Source: JBFAPK01 sp040676675 | Lineage (GTDB): Bacteria > Actinomycetota > Actinomycetes > Mycobacteriales > Micromonosporaceae | Length of the DNA: 64,000 nt | Assembly: GCF_040676675.1 (NCBI RefSeq) | Contig: NZ_JBFAPK010000038.1 | Location: 24,769 to 88,768, forward strand | Reading direction: 5' to 3' | Part shown: positions 27,001-34,631 of the stretch, piece after piece | How the letters are laid out: each line of letters begins with the position of its first letter | Position numbering within the stretch: the stretch's first letter is position 1 | The notes under the pieces: model-generated | Databases searched by the model: none | What the model saw: only the letters and a program-made list of their open reading frames with translations | What the model was told of the DNA's origin: nothing | Position numbers and translations under genes: made by a program

Positions 27001-28086
27001 CACCTGCTGCTCACCGCCGCCCGGTGGTCCGAGGTCTACCACGGCATGCGCGACCAGATCGGCACCCGGCTCGAACTGCGGCTGGGCGACCCGGTGGACT
27101 CCGCGATCGACCTGCGGCTCGCCGCCACCGTGCCGCAGGTGCCCGGCCGCGGCCTCACCCCGGAGAAGCTGCACTTCCTCGCCGCCCTGCCGCGCATCGA
27201 CGGCGACACCGACGCCGCGGGCCTGGCCGACGGCGTACGCGGGCTGGTCGCCATGGTGGACGAGTTCTGGGACTTCGAGCCGGCGCCGAGGGTGCGGACG
27301 CTGCCGGCGATGCTCCCGGCCGACGCGCTGCCCGCGCCCGAGGGCGACATCCGCGTGCCGATCGGCCTCGACGAGGAGCGTATGCAGCCGGTCTGGCACG
27401 ACTTCGGCGAGCTGCCGCACCTGACGGTGCTGGGCGACGACGGCAGCGGCAAGACGAACGTGCTGCGGCACCTCGCGCAGTCGGTGGCGGCCCGCTACAC
27501 CCCGGCCCAGGCACGGATCATGTTCGTCGACTACCGCCGGCAGCTCTTCGACAGCGTCCCCGCCGGGTACCGGCTCGGCTACTCGGTCTCGCCCGACTCC
27601 ACGGCCGCGACGGTCGCCGACGCGGTCGCCGGTCTCGGACCCCGGATGCCGGGCTCCGACGTGACGCCGGAACAGCTGCGCCGCCGCGACTGGTGGACCG
27701 GTCCGCAGCTGTTCGTCCTGGTCGACGACTACGACCTGCTGGCCGGGCACGACTCGCCGCTGCTGCCGCTGGTCCCGTACCTCGCGCAGGGCGCGGACAT
27801 CGGCTTCCACCTGGTCGTCACGCGCGGCGCGGCGAACGTGCTGCGGATGTCGATGGACCCGCTGATCCGCCGGATGCAGGAGACCAACACCCCGGACCTG
27901 GCGCTCTCCTGCCCGCCGAACGAGGGGCCGCTGCTCGGCAACGTGAAGCCGCGCCAGCTTCCGCCCGGCCGCGCCCTGCTCTGCACCCGGCGCGGCGGGA
28001 GGCTGATCCAGACGGCGTGGCGACCGGTGGAGCAGGCCGACGGTCAGATGGTCACGGGCGCCACCGGCGGCGACGCCCCCGCCTGA
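24076..28086 (+). CDS. eccC: type VII secretion ATPase EccC (single-chain, three FtsK/SpoIIIE domains)
   Basis: 1336 aa from GTG 24076, with GGAGGC 5 bases upstream. Two transmembrane helices (~residues 37-90), then the stalk domain and three ATPase domains. Walker A motifs are GATGSGKS (482-489), GGPRSGKS (837-844) and GDDGSGKT (1120-1127). Domain 1 has a full Walker B with Glu (FVVVDEFSE), domain 2 reads FLVVDGWF and domain 3 FVLVDDYD, so only domain 1 keeps the catalytic Glu. This is the pattern reported for characterised EccC. It is one fused chain rather than split EccCa/EccCb. It is divergent from eccD, and its last 35 bases overlap the 3' end of mycP. Confidence 0.97.
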   Translation: MTTVLFRRPARRTGPAMPSGELQLQEPPALPEIQNAGMRQALLILPMALMSGVMMLMFVGPSRGAVTWVMVGMISLAMGGMVVAQVAFGSADRRQRIGGDRRDYLRYLAQNRRRIRQSVTRQREAAAWQHPGPESLWSLVMTTRRWERRPTHPDFLEVRIGTGEQRLATRIVPMQTKPIEDLEPLAAKSLRRFIRAYTTLADQPVALFFRGFAQIHLGGPDRDANRAFLRAVLMQLAAFHAPEEVRVAFCVDEAGAEAWQWAKWLPHAQHPSEQDGAGAVRLAAESIEGVERLLGEGFTARPRYEPGATPSRDEPYVLVIRDGGRMGNSARIATAGCRNAVLVDLDDPSPAAGKGVLCLHVEGDDLLMLRRDRVGGEVRTRMARPDRLGPHGARAVARLLSPYRLGVVTEAAEDTLKTNFDLGTLLHIPDLSRLDLDRLWAPRPQAERLRVPIGVDADGNPVELDIKESALGGMGPHGMLIGATGSGKSELLRTLVLGLATTHPSETLNFVLVDFKGGATFLGLDRLPHTSAVITNLADEAALVGRMQDALHGELIRRQELLRQAGGYSSALEYERARAQGAPLDPLPTLFVVVDEFSELLAAHRDFIDLFVMIGRLGRSLAVHLLLASQRVDDGRIGQLESHLSYRIGLRTFSAMESRSVIGVPDAYELPPAPGNGYLRTDVSTLIRFKAAYVSGAYRPRTARAPQEVVQQQVVPYTLEAVELRRPALPPAPAEPAVEAADPTGRDSVLSLVVGQLSERGAPAHQVWLPPLGASPTLDQLLPTLAPDPELGLRALGWAGNGELVAPIGFIDKPFEQLRDLLVADLAGTGGHVGIAGGPRSGKSTLVRTLIGSLALTHSPREVQFYCLDFGGGALSSIAGLPHVGSVAGRLDADRVTRTVAEVTALITERERRFAALGVDSMATYRRMRADGRVTDDPYGDVFLVVDGWFTLRSEFETLDNAVRQIAAQGLNYGVHLLLTAARWSEVYHGMRDQIGTRLELRLGDPVDSAIDLRLAATVPQVPGRGLTPEKLHFLAALPRIDGDTDAAGLADGVRGLVAMVDEFWDFEPAPRVRTLPAMLPADALPAPEGDIRVPIGLDEERMQPVWHDFGELPHLTVLGDDGSGKTNVLRHLAQSVAARYTPAQARIMFVDYRRQLFDSVPAGYRLGYSVSPDSTAATVADAVAGLGPRMPGSDVTPEQLRRRDWWTGPQLFVLVDDYDLLAGHDSPLLPLVPYLAQGADIGFHLVVTRGAANVLRMSMDPLIRRMQETNTPDLALSCPPNEGPLLGNVKPRQLPPGRALLCTRRGGRLIQTAWRPVEQADGQMVTGATGGDAPA

Positions 28087-29248
28087 CGGCCGCGACGGTG
28101 AGGGCCGCGACGGCGGCGGCGAGGACGGTGCCCGCCGCCACCGTCGCGGCGATGCGCTGCCGCGCCGGTACGGGCTCCGGTCCGGGTACGACGAGCCGGG
28201 GCGCCGCGCGCGGCGGCACGCTGGTCTCCGGCGCCGCCGAGTCCGCGACGGCCGCGTAGACGTCGAGGCCGCCCCCGCCGGTGCCGACCAGCCTCCGCCG
28301 CACCTCCGCCTGATCCAGGTCCGGGTGGTAGGCGCGGACCAGCGCGGCGGCGGCCGCGACCTGCGCCGCGGCCACGGCCGGCCCGCCGACCAGGTAGTTC
28401 CCGGTGCCGACCGGCCCGACGGTGTACGCCTGCTCGCCGGGGGCCAGCAGGTCGAGCCCCGAGTCGGGGGAGGCCGCCTCGGTGGGGGCGCCCGACTGGG
28501 CCACCCCGCCCACCGCGAGCACGTCCGGGTCCGACGCCGGATACCAGGGCGGCACCGGCCGGTTGTCCCGCGGTTTCTGGTCGGAGACCGCGGCCACCAC
28601 GACCACGTCCCGGCGGATCGCGGCGCGCACCGCCGCCCGCAGTCCCGCGTCCGGCGTCGGGGTGCCGACCCCGAGCAGGATGACGTCGGCGCCGGCCGTG
28701 GTGGCCGCCGCGATGCCCGCGGCCATCGCCCCGGGCGGGACGTGGCCGCGGCCGTCGACGATGCGTACCGGCAGCACCCGCGCCTCCGGGGCCACCCCGA
28801 CGAAGAGGCTCCCGCCGACCGGGCGGGCGGCGACCAGCGCGGCGAGCGCGGTGCCCCGCCCGAGGCAGTCGCTGTCGGCGCGCCCGCCCCGGACGACGTC
28901 GGCACCGGCGGCCACCACGCCCCCGGACAGCCCGCCGCCGGCCGGGCTGACGCCGGTGTCCACCACGGCGACCGTCACCCCGGCGCCCTTGGTCAGCGGC
29001 CACACGTCGGCCGGACCGACCCGCCGGAACGCCCAGGACGGGCGGTCGGCCACGATGGCGGACGGCCCGACACAGCCGTTGCCGGTGCCGGGCAGCGCCG
29101 GCGGCTCGGCGGGCGCGGCCAGCGCCACACTCGGCCCGAGGCCGACCAGCGGTGCGGCCGGCCCGAGGCCGGCGAGCAGCGGACCCGGCCCGAGACCGAC
29201 CGAGGCCGCCAGGGCGAGCGCGGCCGTCCGGTACCAGCGTCGTGACAT
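28052..29248 (-). CDS. mycP: mycosin-like protein MycP, predicted catalytically dead
   Basis: 398 aa from ATG 29248: N-terminal hydrophobic signal (~1-46), subtilisin-like domain, C-terminal transmembrane helix (~366-388) and an Arg-rich cytosolic end, the standard mycosin layout. The catalytic Asp is present (VAVVDTGV, D97). The His motif DGHGT reads CLGRGT (R131, codon 28856-28858). The Ser motif GTSYAA reads GPAVAA (A291, codon 28376-28378). The oxyanion Asn position appears as VSDQ (D223). MycP also stabilises the ESX membrane complex independently of proteolysis, so a structural role is likely. It overlaps eccC tail-to-tail by 35 bases. Confidence 0.93.
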   Translation of the reverse strand: MSRRWYRTAALALAASVGLGPGPLLAGLGPAAPLVGLGPSVALAAPAEPPALPGTGNGCVGPSAIVADRPSWAFRRVGPADVWPLTKGAGVTVAVVDTGVSPAGGGLSGGVVAAGADVVRGGRADSDCLGRGTALAALVAARPVGGSLFVGVAPEARVLPVRIVDGRGHVPPGAMAAGIAAATTAGADVILLGVGTPTPDAGLRAAVRAAIRRDVVVVAAVSDQKPRDNRPVPPWYPASDPDVLAVGGVAQSGAPTEAASPDSGLDLLAPGEQAYTVGPVGTGNYLVGGPAVAAAQVAAAAALVRAYHPDLDQAEVRRRLVGTGGGGLDVYAAVADSAAPETSVPPRAAPRLVVPGPEPVPARQRIAATVAAGTVLAAAVAALTVAAVRRGRRRRWRP

Positions 29249-29312
29249 TTTCCCGATGACCTGCCGTGCTCCTCGCGTTCCCACCGTCCACCGACCGGAC
29301 CCCAACGGGTAC

Positions 29313-29336
29313 GACGGGCGGGGCGGCCCGAAGTTC
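29313..29336 (-). promoter_or_regulatory. ECF-type promoter of mycP, GAAC-N16-CGTC
   Basis: Minus-strand TTGAACTT followed by CCGTCGTAC, with 16 bases between GAAC (29336-29333) and CGTC (29316-29313), about 65 bases before the mycP start. It matches the site at 4823-4846 over both boxes and their flanks. Confidence 0.55.
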
Positions 29337-29516
29337 AATCCGGGCCCTGGTTTTCCGGTTGCTGACCCGACCGGTGCCGGACCGGCGCGCCGTGACGTAC
29401 AGTGCGCCGCGAGGACCGACCCCACCTCGCCTCGCCCCGTCCATCGGCCGACCACGCCCGGACGCGTCCCCGCGCGCCCGGCTCCGCTCTGACCGACCGA
29501 TGAGGAGAGAAGCTCC

Positions 29517-30581
29517 ATGGACGTGCAATCCGGGTCCCGTCCCCTTTTCGAGGCACAGCCGCCGGTGCTGAGCACCTGGCAGGCGCCGAGTTCGGCCCCG
29601 GCCGCGTCCGACGATCCCGCCCCGGCCACGACCGGCGGCCCGGCTCCGGTCGTCGCCGCCCGGGCGGAACACCCCGCCCGGTGGGGGTGGCGCGGTCGCG
29701 CGAACCGGGTCACCGGCGGGATGCTCACCCTCGCGGCGGGCCGGGAGGAGTTGCTGTACCGGGCCGCGCGCAAGCGGCTGCTGCGACCGTTCAGCCGGAC
29801 GATGACCGTGGTGGTGGCCAACCCCAAGGGCGGGGCGGCGAAGACGCCGACGGCGCTGATCGCCGCGGCGACGCTCGGCTTCCACCGCGGCGGCTACACG
29901 CTCGCCTGGGACAACAACGAGACCCGCGGCACCCTCGGCATGCGCGCCGAGGCGGCGATCCACCACCAGACCGTCATCGACCTGCTCGGCGACATCGACG
30001 AGTTCCTCTCCACGTCGGCGAGCGTGGGCCGGCTCTCCGGGTACCTGCGCCCGCAGAGCGCGCGGTTCGACGTGCTGGCCTCCGACGACGTACCGGGCAG
30101 CATGGACATCATCGACGACACCGCCTTCGGCAAGCTCTGGACGGCCCTGAGCCGCTACTACCGGCTGCTCGTGGTGGACACGGGCAACAACGTCCGGGCG
30201 CCAAACTGGCGCGCGGCCACCGCCCTCGCCGACTGCCTGGTGGTGCCGACCACCGTGCAGCAGGACGTGGCGGAGAGCGGCCTGTGGATGCTCGACCACC
30301 TCGGCCGCAGCGGCTTCGCCGAGCTGGCCGCCAACGCGGTCGCCGTGGTCTCCTGCGCGGACCCGAAGACCGACGCCAGGCTGCTCGACGAGATCGTGGA
30401 GCGCTACCGCGCGGTGGTGCGCGACGTGGTGATCATCCCGTTCGACGCGTACGTGCGCTCCGGCGGCCGCATCGAGTACGACTCCCTGGCCGACGCCACC
30501 CGCCGGGCCTGGCTGATGGCCTGCACGTCCATCATCGACTCGCTGGGCATCCGGGACCAGGAGGAGCCGCCGGCCGGGTGA
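29517..30581 (+). CDS. EspI/MinD-like ATPase of the T7SS locus
   Basis: 354 aa from ATG 29517 (GAGGAGA 8 bases upstream). A disordered Pro/Ala N-terminus (~1-75) precedes a ParA/MinD-type domain with deviant Walker A NPKGGAAKTPTA (~102-113), where the usual Gly before Lys is Ala, then DNNETRGTLGM (switch I) and LVVDTGNN (Walker B). EspI-type ATPases accompany mycobacterial ESX-1 and are thought to modulate secretion with cellular energy state. It is divergent from mycP across 268 bases that carry the mycP promoter. I see no confident promoter for this gene in that gap. Confidence 0.8.
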   Translation: MDVQSGSRPLFEAQPPVLSTWQAPSSAPAASDDPAPATTGGPAPVVAARAEHPARWGWRGRANRVTGGMLTLAAGREELLYRAARKRLLRPFSRTMTVVVANPKGGAAKTPTALIAAATLGFHRGGYTLAWDNNETRGTLGMRAEAAIHHQTVIDLLGDIDEFLSTSASVGRLSGYLRPQSARFDVLASDDVPGSMDIIDDTAFGKLWTALSRYYRLLVVDTGNNVRAPNWRAATALADCLVVPTTVQQDVAESGLWMLDHLGRSGFAELAANAVAVVSCADPKTDARLLDEIVERYRAVVRDVVIIPFDAYVRSGGRIEYDSLADATRRAWLMACTSIIDSLGIRDQEEPPAG

Positions 30582-30599
30582 CGCGCGAATCGTCGCGCG
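30582..30599. terminator. hairpin between convergent genes
   Basis: Perfect 7-base stem CGCGCGA-ATCG-TCGCGCG immediately after the EspI-like stop, 22 bases before the stop of the convergent gene at 30621. No T-run follows; it could terminate in either direction. Confidence 0.45.
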
Positions 30600-30620
30600 C
30601 GGCTCGACGCCGGGTTCGGG

Positions 30621-32738
30621 TCAGCCCACCGCCTCCACCGCCCGGGACCGCGCCGCCGCCAGCCGGCGCAGCGACTCGCGCACCGTGTCGTCGGAGGTCC
30701 CGTCCGGACCCGACGGCAGCTCCCGCAGCAGCACCAGCTCCGGGTGCTCCGCCGAGCCCTCGACGACCAGCACCCGGAACCGCGTACCGGGCAGGAACAC
30801 CACGCTGTCGCGGATCCGGCGGCCGGTCACCGACCAGGCCAGCACCGCGGGCGCGGCGGTGTCCGGTACGCCCGGCGGGGCGAGGGCGCGGGTCAGGTCC
30901 GCGGCGGCGACCTCCTGGCCCGGCTCCCAGCCGGAGGGCGGAACCCAACCGCCGGCGAAGACCGGCCCGCGCCGCACGCGCAGCCGGGTCACCCCGGCGA
31001 GCAGACAGGACCGGGCCGGGGGCGGCGATCCGGGACCGGCGAGGAGCGGATCGCCGGCCAGGTACGCCGCGAGCGCGGCCCGCTCGGCGTCGGCGAGCCC
31101 GGACTCGTCCACCGTACCGAGGTAGCCCGCGAAGCGGTCGCCGAGCAGTTCCCGCAGCCGCGCCGCGTCGTCGGCACCGGCCTCGGGCGCGGAGGGGGCG
31201 GGCGCCTGCGCGGCCGGCACCAGCACGGCGGGCGGCACCGGCACGGCCCGCGCCTCCGGCGGTGTTGCGGCCCGCGCCTCCGGCGGTGTTGCGGCCCGCG
31301 CCTCCGGCGGTGTTGCGGCCCGCGCCTCCGGCGGTGTTGCGGCTCGTGCCTCGGGACGTGTTCCGGACGGCGCCTCGGGCCGTGCCTCGGTTGGCGTCTC
31401 CGGCGGTGTTTCGACTGGCCGCTCGGGCTGCCGGGGCGTGATCACCGGGTATTCGCCGGTGCCGAGCCGGGCCGCGTCCGGCAGGACGGCCAGCTCGCCG
31501 TCGCCGACCACGACGAGCAGCGGGCCGTACCGGGCGGTCAGTTCACGCCAGTGGCCGGCGCGGCCGTCCTCCGGCGGCCGGGTCACCACCAGCCGGGGCA
31601 CCGCTCCGGCCGGCAGCGACCGGACCAGCGCGTCGAGCCGCGCCGGCAGGGCCGGAAGATCGGCGAGGGCGGTGCTGCCCAGCACGATCAGCGGGTGGGC
31701 GTCGGCCGGTACCAGGCGCGCCCGCTCCGCGTCGGGATCGCCCTCCCCGTGCAGCCAGAGACCCGCGCGGACCACCTCCACCGCCAGCCCCGGCACCGCG
31801 ACCGGCAGCGGACGCGAGCGCAGGAGTTGCGGCGCGGCCGCCGCCCGGTACAGGAACCGCTCGCCGAACGGCCGCCAGCCGCGCCGCCCGTCCTGATCGG
31901 TGGTGGTCAGGACGGGCTCCCCGCCCGGACCGGTGTCCGGCACCCCCGCCACCACCTCGATCGCGCCGCCCGTGCGCACCGCCAACCGCTGTCCGATCCG
32001 GTGGACGCGGACGCTGTCCGGCCCGTACGGCACCAGAACCAACCGCCGACGCACCGCCCGGGTGAGCGGCTCCAGCGCGAGGCACGCCAGCTCCGGGTCG
32101 ATCGGCGGAGCCTCGGGCCGGCCGATGACGACGGCCGGTCGCTCGGGGTCCACCGGCACGGACAGGACCGCGGCAGGCGGGGCGGTACCCGGCCTGTCCT
32201 CGGTGGCGCTGTCCTCGGTGGCTCCGTCGTCGTGCAGCCAGAGCCCGGCCGGGGCCGGGCTGAGGCGCAGCCCCGGCGGCGGGTCGTACGGGGCGAGCTG
32301 CGGCTCCCAGCCCGGGGCGGGATGCCGGGCGCCGTACCGTACGGCCGGCTGCCCCGGGCGGAAGGACGCCCAGCTCCCGTCGGTCACGAAGACCTGCCCG
32401 CCCGGCAGCAGGATCACCGCGCCGGTCGGCGCCACCACCTCGATGCGCAGGGCCTCGGCGAGCGGCTGCGCCACCTCCGGGTGCCCCGCGTGCGAGAGCA
32501 CCAGCCGGATCGAGCGGCACCCCACCGGCAGCCGCTCCCCGAGCACCTCGGCCAGCTCACCCACCGGCAGCGGTGGCCGCGCGGCGACGACGACGATGTG
32601 CCGGTCCGGTTCCCGGGGCAGCGCGCCCAGCACCTCCTCGGGCGGTGCGGCGACGCCCCGCAGGATGACAGTCACCCGAAAGTAGCCGAGGACACGAACA
32701 CCGGCGGTCCGACTCGTCACGGTGCCATCTTCGCCCAT
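30621..32738 (-). CDS. second T7SS-flanking protein with degenerate ART-like end
   Basis: 705 aa from ATG 32738; a GTG 18 bases later is an alternative and no strong ribosome-binding site separates them. Up to three alpha/beta modules occur (~25-120, ~165-290, ~350-440), each with a strand like HIVVVAARPP, VVIGRPEAPP or LIVLGSTAL; they recall the lonely-Cys module of the giant toxin but lack its Cys. A repeated Pro/Glu/Ala linker follows. Residues ~582-675 echo the end of the 685-aa protein: GPVFAGG, WEPGQEVAA, AVLAWSVTGRRIRDS, FLPGTRFRVLVVE, LLREL. The ART Arg, Ser-Thr-Ser and Glu positions are all gone. It closes the T7SS locus on the right as its relative does on the left. Confidence 0.6.
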   Translation of the reverse strand: MGEDGTVTSRTAGVRVLGYFRVTVILRGVAAPPEEVLGALPREPDRHIVVVAARPPLPVGELAEVLGERLPVGCRSIRLVLSHAGHPEVAQPLAEALRIEVVAPTGAVILLPGGQVFVTDGSWASFRPGQPAVRYGARHPAPGWEPQLAPYDPPPGLRLSPAPAGLWLHDDGATEDSATEDRPGTAPPAAVLSVPVDPERPAVVIGRPEAPPIDPELACLALEPLTRAVRRRLVLVPYGPDSVRVHRIGQRLAVRTGGAIEVVAGVPDTGPGGEPVLTTTDQDGRRGWRPFGERFLYRAAAAPQLLRSRPLPVAVPGLAVEVVRAGLWLHGEGDPDAERARLVPADAHPLIVLGSTALADLPALPARLDALVRSLPAGAVPRLVVTRPPEDGRAGHWRELTARYGPLLVVVGDGELAVLPDAARLGTGEYPVITPRQPERPVETPPETPTEARPEAPSGTRPEARAATPPEARAATPPEARAATPPEARAATPPEARAVPVPPAVLVPAAQAPAPSAPEAGADDAARLRELLGDRFAGYLGTVDESGLADAERAALAAYLAGDPLLAGPGSPPPARSCLLAGVTRLRVRRGPVFAGGWVPPSGWEPGQEVAAADLTRALAPPGVPDTAAPAVLAWSVTGRRIRDSVVFLPGTRFRVLVVEGSAEHPELVLLRELPSGPDGTSDDTVRESLRRLAAARSRAVEAVG
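31243..31362. repeat. 24-bp tandem repeat encoding ARAATPPE
   Basis: Five 24-bp units from 31243; units two to four (31267-31338) are identical, the first has one change and the fifth several. They encode the linker before the ART-like end of the 705-aa protein. Confidence 0.9.
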
Positions 32739-32917
32739 CCGCCCGCGCGCGGGCCACCGCCGTCCGAGGGTCCGGGCCGGACCCGGCCGCGAGCGGGCGG
32801 CGGCCAAGCCGCCGGTACGCCGTCGCGGGCCGACCCCCGGTGCGGCATGGCCGACGATGGATCGACTACCGTGACTGGGAGCGCTCTACGGGCCACCCGA
32901 CTGGTGGAGAGGACGAT

Positions 32918-33925
32918 GTGGAGAGTCTGACCAAGCGGAGAATCACCGAGTCGGAGCTGGCCATCCTGGTCCGGCACGCGTTCGCCGGGCGGGCCGAGGT
33001 CAAGGGCTGGCGGGAACTCGCCGACGGCTCCTACAACGCCGCCTACGCGGTGACGCTCGACGACGGTACCGAGCTGATCCTCAAAATCGCTCCTCCGCCC
33101 GAGTTGAAGCTGCTCACGCACGAGGTCGACCTGATGCACACCGAGGCCGACTTCTACCGGCGGGCCGCCGCGGCCGGGGTGGCGGTACCTCGGGTGCTGC
33201 ACGCCGGCTTCGACCGCGGCCCCATCGGCACCGACTTCATCTTCCTGAGCCGGGTGGACGGGGTCGCGCTGAACACGGTCGCCGAGCAGCTGGAGCCGGC
33301 GGAACTGGCGTCGGTACGCAGGCAGGCCGCCGCCCGGGCCGCCCGGCTGCACACGGTCACCGGCCCCGCGTACGGCTATCCGCTGCGCGGCAGCCGCAGC
33401 TGGCAGCACTCCTGGCGGGCCGCGTTCGGGGCGATGCTCGCGGACATCCTCGACGACGCGGCCCGGCTCGGCCGGCGCCTGCCCGCCCCGCCCGAGCGGT
33501 TCCTCGCCCTGGTGCGCCGGCACGCCGACCTCCTCGACGAGGTCGACCGTCCGGCGCTGGTCCACTTCGACCTCTGGGACGGCAACGTCTTCGTGCGTAC
33601 CGACGCGCCGGGCGGTGCCCGGGTCACCGGATTCATCGACGGCGAGCGGGCGTTGTACGGCGATCCGGTGGCGGAGTTGGTCTCGCTCCTGCTGCGGCGT
33701 GACCTGGAGGACGAGCCGGAGATCCTCGACGGCTACAACGGCGCCGGGCACGGGCGGATCGAGCCGACCCGCTCCGTACGCCGCCGGCTCGACCTCTACA
33801 CCTGCTACCTCTACCTGATCATGTTGGTGGAGGGGGCGACCCGCGGCTGGTCCGGTCCGGAGCGCGACCAGGTCGAGGCGTGGCTGAGCGAGCAGCTCGC
33901 CGTCCTGCTGGACCGCCTCGCCTGA
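32918..33925 (+). CDS. APH-fold phosphotransferase
   Basis: 335 aa from GTG 32918, preferred because GGAGAGGA lies 5 bases upstream; an earlier in-frame start lacks one. Kinase-like small-molecule phosphotransferase: ELILKIAPPPE carries the ATP-binding Lys, LVHFDLWDGNVFV the catalytic loop (HxDxxxxN) and GFIDGERALYGDP the metal-binding Asp. Homologues include aminoglycoside, choline and homoserine kinases; the substrate cannot be read from the sequence. It starts 180 bases from the divergent 705-aa gene and converges on the roadblock gene. Confidence 0.85.
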   Translation: MESLTKRRITESELAILVRHAFAGRAEVKGWRELADGSYNAAYAVTLDDGTELILKIAPPPELKLLTHEVDLMHTEADFYRRAAAAGVAVPRVLHAGFDRGPIGTDFIFLSRVDGVALNTVAEQLEPAELASVRRQAAARAARLHTVTGPAYGYPLRGSRSWQHSWRAAFGAMLADILDDAARLGRRLPAPPERFLALVRRHADLLDEVDRPALVHFDLWDGNVFVRTDAPGGARVTGFIDGERALYGDPVAELVSLLLRRDLEDEPEILDGYNGAGHGRIEPTRSVRRRLDLYTCYLYLIMLVEGATRGWSGPERDQVEAWLSEQLAVLLDRLA

Positions 33926-34030
33926 CCATCGCCGCAGCGGACGCCGGACCGCCCGACCACGTCCGTCCGGACGCCGGACCGCACCGACCAGGGCCGGCGC
34001 CGGAAACGGCGGCCGGCCGGATCCCCCGGG

Positions 34031-34082
34031 CGGGCTGGCCGGCACGGTCCCGGGGACGGGCTGGCCGGCACGGTCCCGGGGA
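34031..34082. repeat. 26-bp direct repeat in a convergent gap
   Basis: Two identical 26-bp units (34031-34056, 34057-34082) lie in the 283-base gap (33926-34208) between the convergent APH-fold and roadblock genes. The rest of the gap is GC-rich with short related repeats (GGACGCCGGACCG, ACGGTCCC) and no open gene I can support. Confidence 0.8.
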
Positions 34083-34208
34083 CGGGACGTGGGGACGGTC
34101 CCGCCCACGGGACGGATCCGGGCACGGAGCGGCCACCGGCCGCGGCGGCGGAACGCCGCCGGAAACGCCACACCCGCCGCCCCGGACGGGCGGGCGGAAC
34201 CGCGCCCG

Positions 34209-34631
34209 TCAGCGCGGCAGCGCCTGCTGCAGCTCCGCGCGCAGGGCCGGGGTCAGCATCTCCCCCGCCTGCTTGGCGAGCCGGGCCATCTCGTAGCCCA
34301 CCACGCCGATGTCGGCGTCGCTCGCCGCCAGCGTGGCCAGGATGGAGCCGTCCCGGATCTGCATGACCAGGAAGTACCCGCGCCCCATCTCGACGACCGT
34401 CTGCTTGACCACGTCGCCGTCGAACATCTGCGCCGCGCCCACCGTGATGCTCATCAGACCCGAGGTCACGGCCGAGAGCTTGTCGGCGTGATCCCGCGGC
34501 AGGTTGTCGGAGATCGCGATCAGCAGCCCGTCCGACGAGACCACGATGGCGTGCGCCACCCCCGGAACTCGCTCGGCGAACCCGCTGACCAGCCAGCTCA
34601 GGTCCCGTGCCTCTTGACTGAGCGTTTTCAC
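34209..34631 (-). CDS. roadblock/LC7-domain protein (conservon CvnB-like)
   Basis: 140 aa from ATG 34631, overlapping the kinase stop by 4 bases (ATGA). Single roadblock/LC7 fold: LSWLVSGFAERVPGVAHAIVVSSDGLLIA, MFDGDVVKQTVVEMGRGYFLVMQI. In Streptomyces conservons such proteins sit between a NIT-type kinase, a DUF742 protein and a Ras-like GTPase (CvnA-D) and act as a GTPase-regulating scaffold. Here no DUF742 or GTPase gene follows; the next gene is convergent, so the cluster is cut to two genes. Confidence 0.9.
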   Translation of the reverse strand: MKTLSQEARDLSWLVSGFAERVPGVAHAIVVSSDGLLIAISDNLPRDHADKLSAVTSGLMSITVGAAQMFDGDVVKQTVVEMGRGYFLVMQIRDGSILATLAASDADIGVVGYEMARLAKQAGEMLTPALRAELQQALPR

